Part shown: in pieces, positions 49,285-61,340 of the stretch
How positions within the stretch are numbered: the stretch's first letter is position 1
Layout: every line of letters begins with the position of its first letter
Source of the DNA: Steromphala cineraria
Taxonomy: Eukaryota; Mollusca; Gastropoda; Trochida; Trochidae
NCBI GenBank assembly: GCA_916613615.1
Contig: OU744725.1
Coordinates: 73,700,280 to 73,764,279 of the forward strand
DNA: 64,000 nt
Reading direction: 5' to 3'
Notes under the pieces: generated by a model
What the model was told of the DNA's origin: nothing
Databases searched by the model: none
Seen by the model: the letters and a program-made list of their open reading frames with translations, nothing else
Made by a program: the position numbers and the translations under genes

Positions 49285-52046
49285 ACAGACATTCATTGCA
49301 TTTTCTACCAAAAACATGACTTTCAAAATTTTGATTAAAAATGGGCAGAAACTGTTCGTAAAGGTGTAGCGAGCATGTAGAGATACGCACAAATTAATTT
49401 CTAAGACCTTTTATTTTGACGTATATTGAAAAATCTGAATTTAGGTTATACAGATATAGGCTTTGCATTTTTCATCAAAAACATGACTTTCAATATTTTG
49501 ATTGAAAATGGGCAGAAACTGTTCTTAAAGGTGTACCAAGCATGTAGAGATTTGCAAAAAATGATTTTTAAGACCTTTTATTTTCACTTAAAATGACCAG
49601 TGTTAAGTGAACAAGGGAGGGAACCCTTCACAGACATTCATTGCATTTTCTACCAAAAACATAACTTTCAAAATTTTGATTAAAAATGGGCAGAAACTGT
49701 TTGTAAAGGTGTAGCGAGCATGTAGAGATACGCACAAATTGATTTCTAAGACCTTTTATTTTGACGTATATTGAAAAATCTGAACTTAAGTTATAATGAT
49801 ATAGGCTTTGCATTTTTCATCAAAAACATGACTTTCAATATTTTGATTGAAAATGGGCAGAAACTGTTCTTAAAGGTGTACCAAGCATGTAGAGATTTGC
49901 AAAAAATGATTTTTAAGACTTTTTATTTTTACTTAAAATGACCAGTGTTAAGTGAACAACGGAGCCCGGAACCCTTCACAGACATTCATTGCATTTTCTA
50001 CCAAAAACATGACTTTCAAAATTTTGATTAAAAATGGGCAGAAACTGTTTGTAAAGGTGTAGCGAGCATGTAGAGATACGCACAAATTGATTTCTAAGAC
50101 CTTTTATTTTGACGTATATTGAAAAATCTGAACTTAGGTTATACAGATATAGGCTTTGCATTTTTCATCAAAAACATGACTTTCAATATTTTGATTGAAA
50201 ATGGGCAGAAACTGTTCTTAAAGGTGTACCAAGCATGTAGAGATTTGCAAAAAATGATTTTTAAGACCTTTTATTTTCACTTAAAATGACCAGTGTTAAG
50301 TGAACAAGGGAGGGAACCCTTCACAGACATTCATTGCATTTTCTACCAAAAACATGACTTTCAAAATTTTGATTAAAAATGGGCAGAAACTGTTTGTAAA
50401 GGTGTAGCGAGCATGTAGAGATACGCACAAATTGATTTCTAAGACCTTTTATTTTTACGTATATTGAAAAATCTGAACTTAGGTTATACAGATATAGGCT
50501 TTGCATTTTTCATAAAAAACATGACTTTCAATATTTTGATTGAAAATGGGCAGAAACTGTTCTTAAAGGTGTACCAAGCATGTAGAGATTTGCAAAAAAT
50601 GATGTTTAAGACCTTTTATTTTCACTTAAAATCACCAGTGTTAAGTGAACAAGGGAGGGAACCCTTCACAGACATTCATTGCATTTTCTACCAAAAACAT
50701 GACTTTCAAAATTTTGATTAAAAATGGGCAGAAACTGTTCGTAAAGGTGTAGCGAGCATGTAGAGATACGCACAAATTGATTTCTAAGACCTTTTATTTT
50801 GACGTATATTGAAAAATCTGAATTTAGGTTATACAGATATAGGCTTTGCATTTTTCATCAAAAACATGACTTTCAATATTTTGATTGAAAATGGGCAGAA
50901 ACTGTTCTTAAAGGTGTTCCAAGCATGTAGAGATTTGCAAAAAATGATTTTTAAGACCTTTTATTTTCACTTAAAATGACCAGTGTTAAGTGAACAAGGG
51001 AGGGAACCCTTCACAGACATTCATTGCATTTTCTACCAAAAACATGACTTTCAAAATTTTGATTAAAAATGGGCAGAAACTGTTCGTAAAGGTGTAGCGA
51101 GCATGTAGAGATACGCACAAATTAATTTCTAAGACCTTTTATTTTGACGTATATTGAAAAATCTGAATTTAGGTTATACAGATATAGGCTTTGCATTTTT
51201 CATCAAAAACATGACTTTCAATATTTTGATTGAAAATGGGCAGAAACTGTTCTTAAAGGTGTACCAAGCATGTAGAGATTTGCAAAAAATGATTTTTAAG
51301 ACCTTGTATTTTCACTTAAAATGACCAGTGTTAAGTGAACAAGGGAGGGAACCCTTCACAGACATTCATTGCATTTTCTACCAAAAACATGACTTTCAAA
51401 ATTTTGATTAAAAATGGGCAGAAACTGTTTGTAAAGGTGTAGCGAGCATGTAGAGATATGCACAAATTGATTTCTAAGACCTTTTATTTTTACGTATATT
51501 GAAAAATCTGAATTTAGGTTATACAGATATTGGCCTGGCATTTTTCATCAAAAACATGACTTTCAATATTTTGATTGAAAATGGGCAGAAACTGTTCTTA
51601 AAGGTGTACCAAGCATGTAGAGATTTGCAAAAAATGATTTTTAAGACCTTTTATTTTCACTTAAAATGACCATGTTAAGTGAACAAGGGAGGGAACCCTT
51701 CACAGACATTCATTGCATTTTCTACCAAAAACATGACTTTCAAAATTTTGATTAAAAATGGGCAGAAACTGTTCGTAAAGGTGTAGCGAGCATGTAGAGA
51801 TACGCACAAATTAATTTCTAAGACCTTTTATTTTGACGTATATTGAAAAATCTGAATTTAGGTTATACAGATATAGGCCTGGCATTTTTCATCAAAAACA
51901 TGACTTTCAATATTTTGATTGAAAATGGGCAGAAACTGTTCTTAAAGGTGTACCAAGCATGTAGAGATTTGCAAAAAATGATTTTTAAGACCTTTTATTT
52001 TCACTTAAAATGACCAGTGTTAAGTGAACAAGGGAGGGAACCCTTC
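49285..52046 (+). repeat. Eight-unit higher-order block of 2762 bp, copy 1
   Basis: Unit lengths 345, 348, 345, 345, 345, 345, 344 and 345 bp. Rare marks: ATAACTTTC, AAGTTATAATGATATAGG, AAGACTTTTTATTTTTAC and AACGGAGCCCGG in 49630; TTTTTACG (50456); CATAAAAAACATG (50512); GTGTTCC (50917); CCTTGTATT (51304); GACCATGTT with one base lost (51670). All recur at +2762. Confidence 0.95.
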
Positions 52047-54808
52047 ACAGACATTCATTGCATTTTCTACCAAAAACATGACTTTCAAAATTTTGATTAA
52101 AAATGGGCAGAAACTGTTCGTAAAGGTGTAGCGAGCATGTAGAGATACGCACAAATTAATTTCTAAGACCTTTTATTTTGACGTATATTGAAAAATCTGA
52201 ATTTAGGTTATACAGATATAGGCTTTGCATTTTTCATCAAAAACATGACTTTCAATATTTTGATTGAAAATGGGCAGAAACTGTTCTTAAAGGTGTACCA
52301 AGCATGTAGAGATTTGCAAAAAATGATTTTTAAGACCTTTTATTTTCACTTAAAATGACCAGTGTTAAGTGAACAAGGGAGGGAACCCTTCACAGACATT
52401 CATTGCATTTTCTACCAAAAACATAACTTTCAAAATTTTGATTAAAAATGGGCAGAAACTGTTTGTAAAGGTGTAGCGAGCATGTAGAGATACGCACAAA
52501 TTGATTTCTAAGACCTTTTATTTTGACGTATATTGAAAAATCTGAACTTAAGTTATAATGATATAGGCTTTGCATTTTTCATCAAAAACATGACTTTCAA
52601 TATTTTGATTGAAAATGGGCAGAAACTGTTCTTAAAGGTGTACCAAGCATGTAGAGATTTGCAAAAAATGATTTTTAAGACTTTTTATTTTTACTTAAAA
52701 TGACCAGTGTTAAGTGAACAACGGAGCCCGGAACCCTTCACAGACATTCATTGCATTTTCTACCAAAAACATGACTTTCAAAATTTTGATTAAAAATGGG
52801 CAGAAACTGTTTGTAAAGGTGTAGCGAGCATGTAGAGATACGCACAAATTGATTTCTAAGACCTTTTATTTTGACGTATATTGAAAAATCTGAACTTAGG
52901 TTATACAGATATAGGCTTTGCATTTTTCATCAAAAACATGACTTTCAATATTTTGATTGAAAATGGGCAGAAACTGTTCTTAAAGGTGTACCAAGCATGT
53001 AGAGATTTGCAAAAAATGATTTTTAAGACCTTTTATTTTCACTTAAAATGACCAGTGTTAAGTGAACAAGGGAGGGAACCCTTCACAGACATTCATTGCA
53101 TTTTCTACCAAAAACATGACTTTCAAAATTTTGATTAAAAATGGGCAGAAACTGTTTGTAAAGGTGTAGCGAGCATGTAGAGATACGCACAAATTGATTT
53201 CTAAGACCTTTTATTTTTACGTATATTGAAAAATCTGAACTTAGGTTATACAGATATAGGCTTTGCATTTTTCATAAAAAACATGACTTTCAATATTTTG
53301 ATTGAAAATGGGCAGAAACTGTTCTTAAAGGTGTACCAAGCATGTAGAGATTTGCAAAAAATGATGTTTAAGACCTTTTATTTTCACTTAAAATCACCAG
53401 TGTTAAGTGAACAAGGGAGGGAACCCTTCACAGACATTCATTGCATTTTCTACCAAAAACATGACTTTCAAAATTTTGATTAAAAATGGGCAGAAACTGT
53501 TCGTAAAGGTGTAGCGAGCATGTAGAGATACGCACAAATTGATTTCTAAGACCTTTTATTTTGACGTATATTGAAAAATCTGAATTTAGGTTATACAGAT
53601 ATAGGCTTTGCATTTTTCATCAAAAACATGACTTTCAATATTTTGATTGAAAATGGGCAGAAACTGTTCTTAAAGGTGTTCCAAGCATGTAGAGATTTGC
53701 AAAAAATGATTTTTAAGACCTTTTATTTTCACTTAAAATGACCAGTGTTAAGTGAACAAGGGAGGGAACCCTTCACAGACATTCATTGCATTTTCTACCA
53801 AAAACATGACTTTCAAAATTTTGATTAAAAATGGGCAGAAACTGTTCGTAAAGGTGTAGCGAGCATGTAGAGATACGCACAAATTAATTTCTAAGACCTT
53901 TTATTTTGACGTATATTGAAAAATCTGAATTTAGGTTATACAGATATAGGCTTTGCATTTTTCATCAAAAACATGACTTTCAATATTTTGATTGAAAATG
54001 GGCAGAAACTGTTCTTAAAGGTGTACCAAGCATGTAGAGATTTGCAAAAAATGATTTTTAAGACCTTGTATTTTCACTTAAAATGACCAGTGTTAAGTGA
54101 ACAAGGGAGGGAACCCTTCACAGACATTCATTGCATTTTCTACCAAAAACATGACTTTCAAAATTTTGATTAAAAATGGGCAGAAACTGTTTGTAAAGGT
54201 GTAGCGAGCATGTAGAGATATGCACAAATTGATTTCTAAGACCTTTTATTTTTACGTATATTGAAAAATCTGAATTTAGGTTATACAGATATTGGCCTGG
54301 CATTTTTCATCAAAAACATGACTTTCAATATTTTGATTGAAAATGGGCAGAAACTGTTCTTAAAGGTGTACCAAGCATGTAGAGATTTGCAAAAAATGAT
54401 TTTTAAGACCTTTTATTTTCACTTAAAATGACCATGTTAAGTGAACAAGGGAGGGAACCCTTCACAGACATTCATTGCATTTTCTACCAAAAACATGACT
54501 TTCAAAATTTTGATTAAAAATGGGCAGAAACTGTTCGTAAAGGTGTAGCGAGCATGTAGAGATACGCACAAATTAATTTCTAAGACCTTTTATTTTGACG
54601 TATATTGAAAAATCTGAATTTAGGTTATACAGATATAGGCCTGGCATTTTTCATCAAAAACATGACTTTCAATATTATGATTGAAAATGGGCAGAAACTG
54701 TTCTTAAAGGTGTACCAAGCATGTAGAGATTTGCAAAAAATGATTTTTAAGACCTTTTATTTTCACTTAAAATGACCAGTGTTAAGTGAACAAGGGAGGG
54801 AACCCTTT
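52047..54808 (+). repeat. Eight-unit higher-order block of 2762 bp, copy 2
   Basis: Carries every mark of copy 1, including the single-base loss in GACCATGTT and the triple-odd unit at 52392. The only difference I noticed over 2.76 kb is CAATATTATG near 54676 against CAATATTTTG near 51914. This is the most recent duplication in the window, or an assembly effect. Confidence 0.95.
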
Positions 54809-55498
54809 ACAGACATTCATTGCATTTTCTACCAAAAACATGACTTTCAAAATTTTGATTAAAAATGGGCAGAAACTGTTCGTAAAGGTGTAGCGAGCAT
54901 GTAGAGATACGCACAAATTGATTTCTAAGACCTTTTATTTTGACGTATATTGAAAAATCTGAATTTAGGTTATACAGATATTGGCCTGGCATTTTTCATC
55001 AAAAACATGACTTTCAATATTTTGATTGAAAATGGGCAGAAACTGTTCTTAAAGGTGTACCAAGCATGTAGAGATTTGCAAAAAATGATTTTTAAGACCT
55101 TTTATTTTCACTTAAAATGACCAGTGTCAAGTGAACAAGGGAGGGAACCCTTCACAGACATTCATTGCATTTTCTACCAAAAACATGACTTTCAAAATTT
55201 TGATTAAAAATGGGCAGAAACTGTTCGTAAAGGTGTAGCGAGCATGTAGAGATACGCACAAATTGATTTCTAAGACCTTTTATTTTGACGTATATTGAAA
55301 AATCTGAATTTAGGTTATACAGATATAGGCCTGGCATTTTTCATCAAAAACATGACTTTCAATATTTTGATTGAAAATGGGCAGAAACTGTTCTTAAAGG
55401 TGTACCAAGCATGTAGAGATTTGCAAAAAATGATTTTTAAGACCTTTTATTTTCACTTAAAATGACCAGTGTTAAGTGAACAAGGGAGGGAACCCTTC
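54120..55498 (+). repeat. Four-unit block of 1379-1380 bp, copy 1
   Basis: Order: ATATGCAC/GATATTGGCC unit, ATTAATTTC unit with GGCCTGGC, GATATTGGCC unit with GTGTCAAGTG, plain unit. It overlaps the end of the 2762-bp block, so its first two units belong to both periodicities. Confidence 0.88.
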
Positions 55499-56878
55499 AC
55501 AGACATTCATTGCATTTTCTACCAAAAACATGACTTTCAAAATTTTGATTAAAAATGGGCAGAAACTGTTTGTAAAGGTGTAGCGAGCATGTAGAGATAT
55601 GCACAAATTGATTTCTAAGACCTTTTATTTTGACGTATATTGAAAAATCTGAATTTAGGTTATACAGATATTGGCCTGGCATTTTTCATCAAAAACATGA
55701 CTTTCAATATTTTGATTGAAAATGGGCAGAAACTGTTCTTAAAGGTGTACCAAGCATGTAGAGATTTGCAAAAAATGATTTTTAAGACCTTTTATTTTCA
55801 CTTAAAATGACCAGTGTTAAGTGAACAAGGGAGGGAACCCTTCACAGACATTCATTGCATTTTCTACCAAAAACATGACTTTCAAAATTTTGATTAAAAA
55901 TGGGCAGAAACTGTTCGTAAAGGTGTAGCGAGCATGTAGAGATACGCACAAATTAATTTCTAAGACCTTTTATTTTGACGTATATTGAAAAATCTGAATT
56001 TAGGTTATACAGATATAGGCCTGGCATTTTTCATAAAAAACATGACTTTTAATATTTTGATTGAAAATGGGCAGAAACTGTTCTTAAAGGTGTACCAAGC
56101 ATGTAGAGATTTGCAAAAAATGATTTTTAAGACCTTTTATTTTCACTTAAAATGACCAGTGTTAAGTGAACAAGGGAGGGAACCCTTCACAGACATTCAT
56201 TGCATTTTCTAGCAAAAACATGACTTTCAAAATTTTGATTAAAAATGGGCAGAAACTGTTCGTAAAGGTGTAGCGAGCATGTAGAGATACGCACAAATTG
56301 ATTTCTAAGACCTTTTATTTTGACGTATATTGAAAAATCTGAATTTAGGTTATACAGATATTGGCCTGGCATTTTTCATCAAAAACATGACTTTCAATAT
56401 TTTGATTGAAAATGGGCAGAAACTGTTCTTAAAGGTGTACCAAGCATGTAGAGATTTGCAAAAAATGATTTTTAAGACCTTTTATTTTCACTTAAAATGA
56501 CCAGTGTCAAGTGAACAAGGGAGGGAACCCTTCACAGACATTCATTGCATTTTCTACCAAAAACATGACTTTCAAAATTTTGATTAAAAATGGGCAGAAA
56601 CTGTTCGTAAAGGTGTAGCGAGCATGTAGAGATACGCACAAATTGATTTCTAAGACCTTTTATTTTGACGTATATTGAAAAATCTGAATTTAGGTTATAC
56701 AGATATAGGCCTGGCATTTTTCATCAAAAACATGACTTTCAATATTTTGATTGAAAATGGGCAGAAACTGTTCTTAAAGGTGTACCAAGCATGTAGAGAT
56801 TTGCAAAAAATGATTTTTAGGACCTTTTATTTTCACTTAAAATGACCAGTGTTAAGTGAACAAGGGAGGGAACCTTTC
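54809..56878 (+). repeat. Array region VII: four-unit periodicity
   Basis: Unit starts: 54809, 55154, 55499, 55844, 56189, 56534. Units at 54809 and 56189 share GATATTGGCC in the B head and GTGTCAAGTG in the B tail; those at 54120 and 55499 share ATATGCAC and GATATTGGCC. This gives a 1380-bp step. Confidence 0.93.
55499..56878 (+). repeat. Four-unit block of 1380 bp, copy 2
   Basis: Repeats 54120-55498, including GTGTCAAGTG near 56507. About half a dozen differences are visible, for example TTTTTACG/TTTTGACG, CTAGCAAAAAC near 56210, GACTTTTAATA near 56048, and the missing base of copy 1 near 54432. Confidence 0.88.
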
Positions 56879-57223
56879 ACAGACATTCATTGCATTTTCT
56901 ACCAAAAACATGACTTTCAAAATTTTGATTAAAAATGGGCAGAAACTGTTCGTAAAGGTGTAGCGAGCATGTAGAGATACGCACAAATTGATTTCTAAGA
57001 CCTTTTATTTTGACGTATATTGAAAAATCTGAATTTAGGTTATACAGATATAGGCTTTGCATTTTTCATCAAAAACATGACTTTCAATATTTTGATTGAA
57101 AATGGGCAGAAACTGTTCTTAAAGGTGTACCAAGCATGTAGAGATTTGCAAAAAATGATTTTTAAGACCTTTTATTTTCACTTAAAATGACCAGTGTTAA
57201 GTGAACAAGGGAGGGAACCCTTC

Positions 57224-57388
57224 ACAGACATTCATTGCATTTTCTACCACAAACATGACTTTCAAAATTTTGATTAAAAATGGGCAGAAACTGTTTGTAA
57301 AGGTGTACCAAGCATGTAGAGATACGCACAAATTGATTTCTAAGACCTTTTATTTTGACGTATATTGAAAAATCTGAATTTAGGTTAT
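57224..57388 (+). repeat. A subunit with a B-type patch
   Basis: An otherwise ordinary A subunit reads GTGTACCAAGC (B-type) at 57304-57314 instead of GTGTAGCGAGC, with A-type TTTGTAAAGG before and GATACGCAC after. Two linked diagnostic bases changed together, as expected for a very short conversion tract. Confidence 0.8.
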
Positions 57389-57568
57389 ACAGATATAGGC
57401 TTTGCATTTTTCATCAAAAACATGACTTTCAATATTTTGATTGAAAATGGGCAGAAACTGTTCTTAAAGGTGTACCAAGCATGTAGAGATTTGTAAAAAA
57501 TGATTTTTAAGACCTTTTATTTTCACTTAAAATGACCAGTGTTAAGTGAACAAGGGAGGGAACCCTTC

Positions 57569-58088
57569 ACAGACATTCATTGCATTTTCTACCAAAAACA
57601 TGACTTTCAAAATTTTGATTAAAAATGGGCAGAAACTGTTCGTAAAGGTGTAGCGAGCATGTAGAGATACGCACAAATTGATTTCTAAGACCTTTTATTT
57701 TGACGTACACATGTATATTGAAAAATCTGAATTTAGGTTATACAGATATAGGCTTTGCATTTTTCATCAAAAACATGACTTTCAATATTTTGATTGAAAA
57801 TGGGCAGAAACTGTTCTTAAAGGTGTACCAAGCATGTAGAGATTTGCAAAAAATGATTTTTAAGACCTTTTATTTTGACGTATATTGAAAAATCTGAATT
57901 TAGGTTATACAGATATAGGCCTGGCATTTTTCATCAAAAACATGACTTTCAATATTTTGATTGAAAATGGGCAGAAACTGTTCTTAAAGGTGTACCAAGC
58001 ATGTAGAGATTTGCAAAAAATGATTTTTAAGACCTTTTATTTTCACTTAAAATGACCAGTGTTAAGTGAACAAGGGAGGGAACCCTTC
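57569..58088 (+). repeat. 520-bp unit: extra B/A subunit plus 8-bp insertion
   Basis: Holds a B-body/A-tail subunit of the 7475 class, and in its first A tail an 8-bp insertion within GACGT-ATATTG near 57706-57713 (reading ACACATGT). The insertion is seen only here. It changes the local frame and creates a small unrelated open frame on the plus strand. Confidence 0.92.
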
Positions 58089-58433
58089 ACAGACATTCAT
58101 TGCATTTTCTACCAAAAACATGACTTTCAAAATTTTGATTAAAAATGGGCAGAAACTGTTCGTAAAGAGGTAGCGAGCATGTAGAGATACGTCCAAATTG
58201 ATTTCTAAGACCTTTTATTTTGACGTATATTGAAAAATCTGAATTTAGGTTATACAGATATAGGCTTTGCATTTTTCATCAAAAACATGACTTTCAATAT
58301 TTTGATTGAAAATGGGCAGAAACTGTTCTTAAAGGTGTACCAAGCATGTAGAGATTTGCAAAAAATGATTTTTTAGACCTTTTATTTTCACTTAAAATGA
58401 ACAGTGTTAAATGAACAAGGGAGGGAACCCTTC

Positions 58434-58925
58434 ACAGACATTCATTGCATTTTCTACCAAAAACATGACTTTCAAAATTTTGATTAAAAATGGGCAGAAA
58501 CTGTTCGTAAAGGTGTAGCGAGCATGTAGAGATACGCACAAATTGATTTCTAAGACCTTTTATTTTGACGTATATTGAAAAATCTGAATTTAGGTTATAC
58601 AGATATAGGCCTGGCATTTTTCATCAAAAAACATGACTTTCAATATTTTGATTGAAAATGGGCAGAAACTGTTCTTAAAGGTGTACCAAGCATGTAGAGA
58701 TTTGCAAAAAATGATTTTTAAGACCTTTTATTTTCACTTAAAATGACAGATATAGGCCTGGCATTTTTCATCAAAAACATGACTTTCAATATTTTGATTG
58801 AAAATGGGCAGAAACTGTTCTTAAAGGTGTACCAAGCATGTAGAGATTTGCAAAAAATGATTTTTAAGACCTTTTATTTTCACTTAAAATGACCAGTGTT
58901 AAGTGAACACGGGAGGGAACCCTTC
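58434..58925 (+). repeat. 492-bp unit with illegitimate B-B junction
   Basis: After A and most of B, the sequence AAAATGAC runs straight into AGATATAGGCC of another B head near 58746. The end of the B tail and a whole A subunit are missing. The parents share only about 2 bases (AC) at the joint, so this is not an exchange between matching core positions. Confidence 0.92.
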
Positions 58926-59270
58926 ACAGACATTCATTGCATTTTCTACCACAAACATGACTTTCAAAATTTTGATTAAAAATGGGCAGAAACTGTTCGT
59001 AAAGGTGTAGCGAACATGTAGAGATACGCACAAATTGATTTCTAAGACCTTTTATTTTGACGTATATTGAAAAATCTGAATTTAGGTTATACAGATATAG
59101 GCTTTGCATTTTTCATCAAAAACATGACTTTCAATATTTTGATTAAAAATGGGCAGAAACTGTTCTTAAAGGTGTACCAAGCATGTAGAGATTTGCAAAA
59201 AATGATTTTTAAGACCTTTTATTTTCACTTAAAATGACCAGTGTTAAGTGAACAAGGGAGGGAACCCTTC

Positions 59271-59782
59271 ACAGACATTCATTGCATTTTCTACCAAAAA
59301 CATGACTTTCAAAATTTTGATTAAAAATGGGCAGAAACTGTTCGTAAAGGTGTAGCGAGCATGTAGAGATACGCACAAATTGATTTCTAAGACCTTTTAT
59401 TTTGACGTATATTGAAAAATCTGAATTTAGGTTATACAGATATAGGCTTTGCATTTTTCATCAAAAACATGACTTTCAATATTTTGATTGAAAATGGGCA
59501 GAAACTGTTCTTAAAGGTGTACCAAGCATGTAGAGATTTGCAAAAAATGATTTTTAAGACCTTTTATTTTGACGTATATTGAAAAATCTGAATTTAGGTT
59601 ATACAGATATAGGCCTGGCATTTTTCATCAAAAACATGACTTTCAATATTTTGATTGAAAATGGGCAGAAACTGTTCTTAAAGGTGTACCAAGCATGTAG
59701 AGATTTGCAAAAAATGATTTTTAAGACCTTTTATTTTCACTTAAAATGACCAGTGTTAAGTGAACAAGGGAGGGAACCCTTC
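59271..59782 (+). repeat. 512-bp unit with an extra B-body/A-tail subunit
   Basis: Same junction class as 7475, with GGCTTTGC in the first B head and GGCCTGGC in the second. Confidence 0.92.
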
Positions 59783-60472
59783 ACAGACATTCATTGCATT
59801 TTCTACCAAAAACATGACTTTCAAAATTTTTATTAAAAATGGGCAGGAACTGTTCGTAAAGGTGTAGCGAGCATGTAGAGATACGTCCAAATTGATTTCT
59901 AAGACCTTTTATTTTGACGTATATTGACAAATCTGAATTTAGGTTATACAGATATAGGCTTTGCATTTTTCATCAAAAACATGACTTTCAATATTTTGAT
60001 TGAAAATGGGCAGAAACTGTTCTTAAAGGTGTACCAAGCATGTAGAGATTTGCAAAAAATGATTTTTAAGACCTTTTATTTTCACTTAAAATGACCAGTG
60101 TTAAGTGAACAAGGGAGGGAACCCTTCACAGACATTCATTGCATTTTCTACCAAAAACATGACTTTCAAAATTTTGATTAAAAATGGGCAGAAACTGTTC
60201 GTAAAGGTGTAGCGAGCATGTAGAGATACGCACAAATTGATTTCTAAGACCTTTTATTTTGACGTATATTGAAAAATCTGAATTTAGGTTATACAGATAT
60301 AGGCTTTGCATTTTTCATCAAAAACATGACTTTCAATATTTCGATTGAAAATGGGCAGAAACTGTTCTTAAAGGTGTACCAAGCATGTAGAGATTTGCAA
60401 AAAATGATTTTTAAGACCTTTTATTTTCACTTAAAATGACCAGTGTTAAGTGAACAAGGGAGGGAACCCTTC
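59783..60472 (+). repeat. Two-unit block repeated at +868 bp, copy 1
   Basis: Unit 59783 has TTTTTATTAAAAA, TACGTCCAAATTG and ATTGACAAATCTG; unit 60128 has ATTTCGATTG. Both recur at 60651 and 60996. The spacing of 868 bp is two units plus the 178-bp fusion at 60473. Confidence 0.9.
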
Positions 60473-60650
60473 ACAGACATTCATTGCATTTTCTACCAAA
60501 AACATGACTTTCAAAATTTTGATTAAAAATGGGCAGAAACTGTTCGTAAAGGTGTAGCGAGCATGTAGAGATTTGCAAAAAATGATTTTTAAGACCTTTT
60601 ATTTTCACTTAAAATGACCAGTGTTAAGTGAACAAGGGAGGGAACCCTTC
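60473..60650 (+). repeat. 178-bp fusion, junction in ATGTAGAGAT
   Basis: A bases run through TTCG and GCGAGC; B bases start at GATTTGCAAAAAATG. The junction near 60562-60571 differs from all other fusions in the window. It lies between two copies of an 868-bp spaced block. Confidence 0.92.
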
Positions 60651-61340
60651 ACAGACATTCATTGCATTTTCTACCAAAAACATGACTTTCAAAATTTTTA
60701 TTAAAAATGGGCAGAAACTGTTCGTAAAGGTGTAGCGAGCATGTAGAGATACGTCCAAATTGATTTCTAAGACCTTTTATTTTGACGTATATTGACAAAT
60801 CTGAATTTAGGTTATACAGATATAGGCTTTGCATTTTTCACCAAAAACATGACTTTCAATATTTTGATTGAAAATGGGCAGAAACTGTTCTTAAAGGTGT
60901 ACCAAGCATGTAGAGATTTGCAAAAAATGATTTTTAAGACCTTTTATTTTCACTTAAAATGACCAGTGTTAAGTGAACAAGGGAGGGAACCCTTCACAGA
61001 CATTCATTGCATTTTCTACCAAAAACATGACTTTCAAAATTTTGATTAAAAATGGGCAGAAACTGTTCGTAAAGGTGTAGCGAGCATGTAGAGATACGCA
61101 CAAATTGATTTCTAAGACCTTTTATTTTGACGTATATTGAAAAATCTGAATTTAGGTTATACAGATATAGGCTTTGCATTTTTCATCAAAAACATGACTT
61201 TCAATATTTCGATTGAAAATGGGCAGAAACTGTTCTTAAAGGTGTACCAAGCATGTAGAGATTTGCAAAAAATGATTTTTAAGACCTTTTATTTTCACTT
61301 AAAATGACCAGTGTTAAGTGAACAAGGGAGGGAACCCTTC
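60651..61340 (+). repeat. Two-unit block repeated at +868 bp, copy 2
   Basis: Carries the same rare marks as 59783-60472. Differences: GGGCAGAAAC here against GGGCAGGAAC near 59847, and CACCAAAAACATG near 60840. The fusion unit between the copies suggests that the duplication and the A/B exchange arose together or in quick succession. Confidence 0.9.

Larger units (their letters stand above)
49285..54808 (+). repeat. Array region VI: two copies of an eight-unit block
   Basis: Unit starts: 49285, 49630, 49978, 50323, 50668, 51013, 51358, 51702, 52047, 52392, 52740, 53085, 53430, 53775, 54120, 54464. The second eight repeat the first eight at an offset of 2762 bp, including their odd lengths (348 bp for 49630 and 52392; 344 bp for 51358 and 54120). 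Confidence 0.95.
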
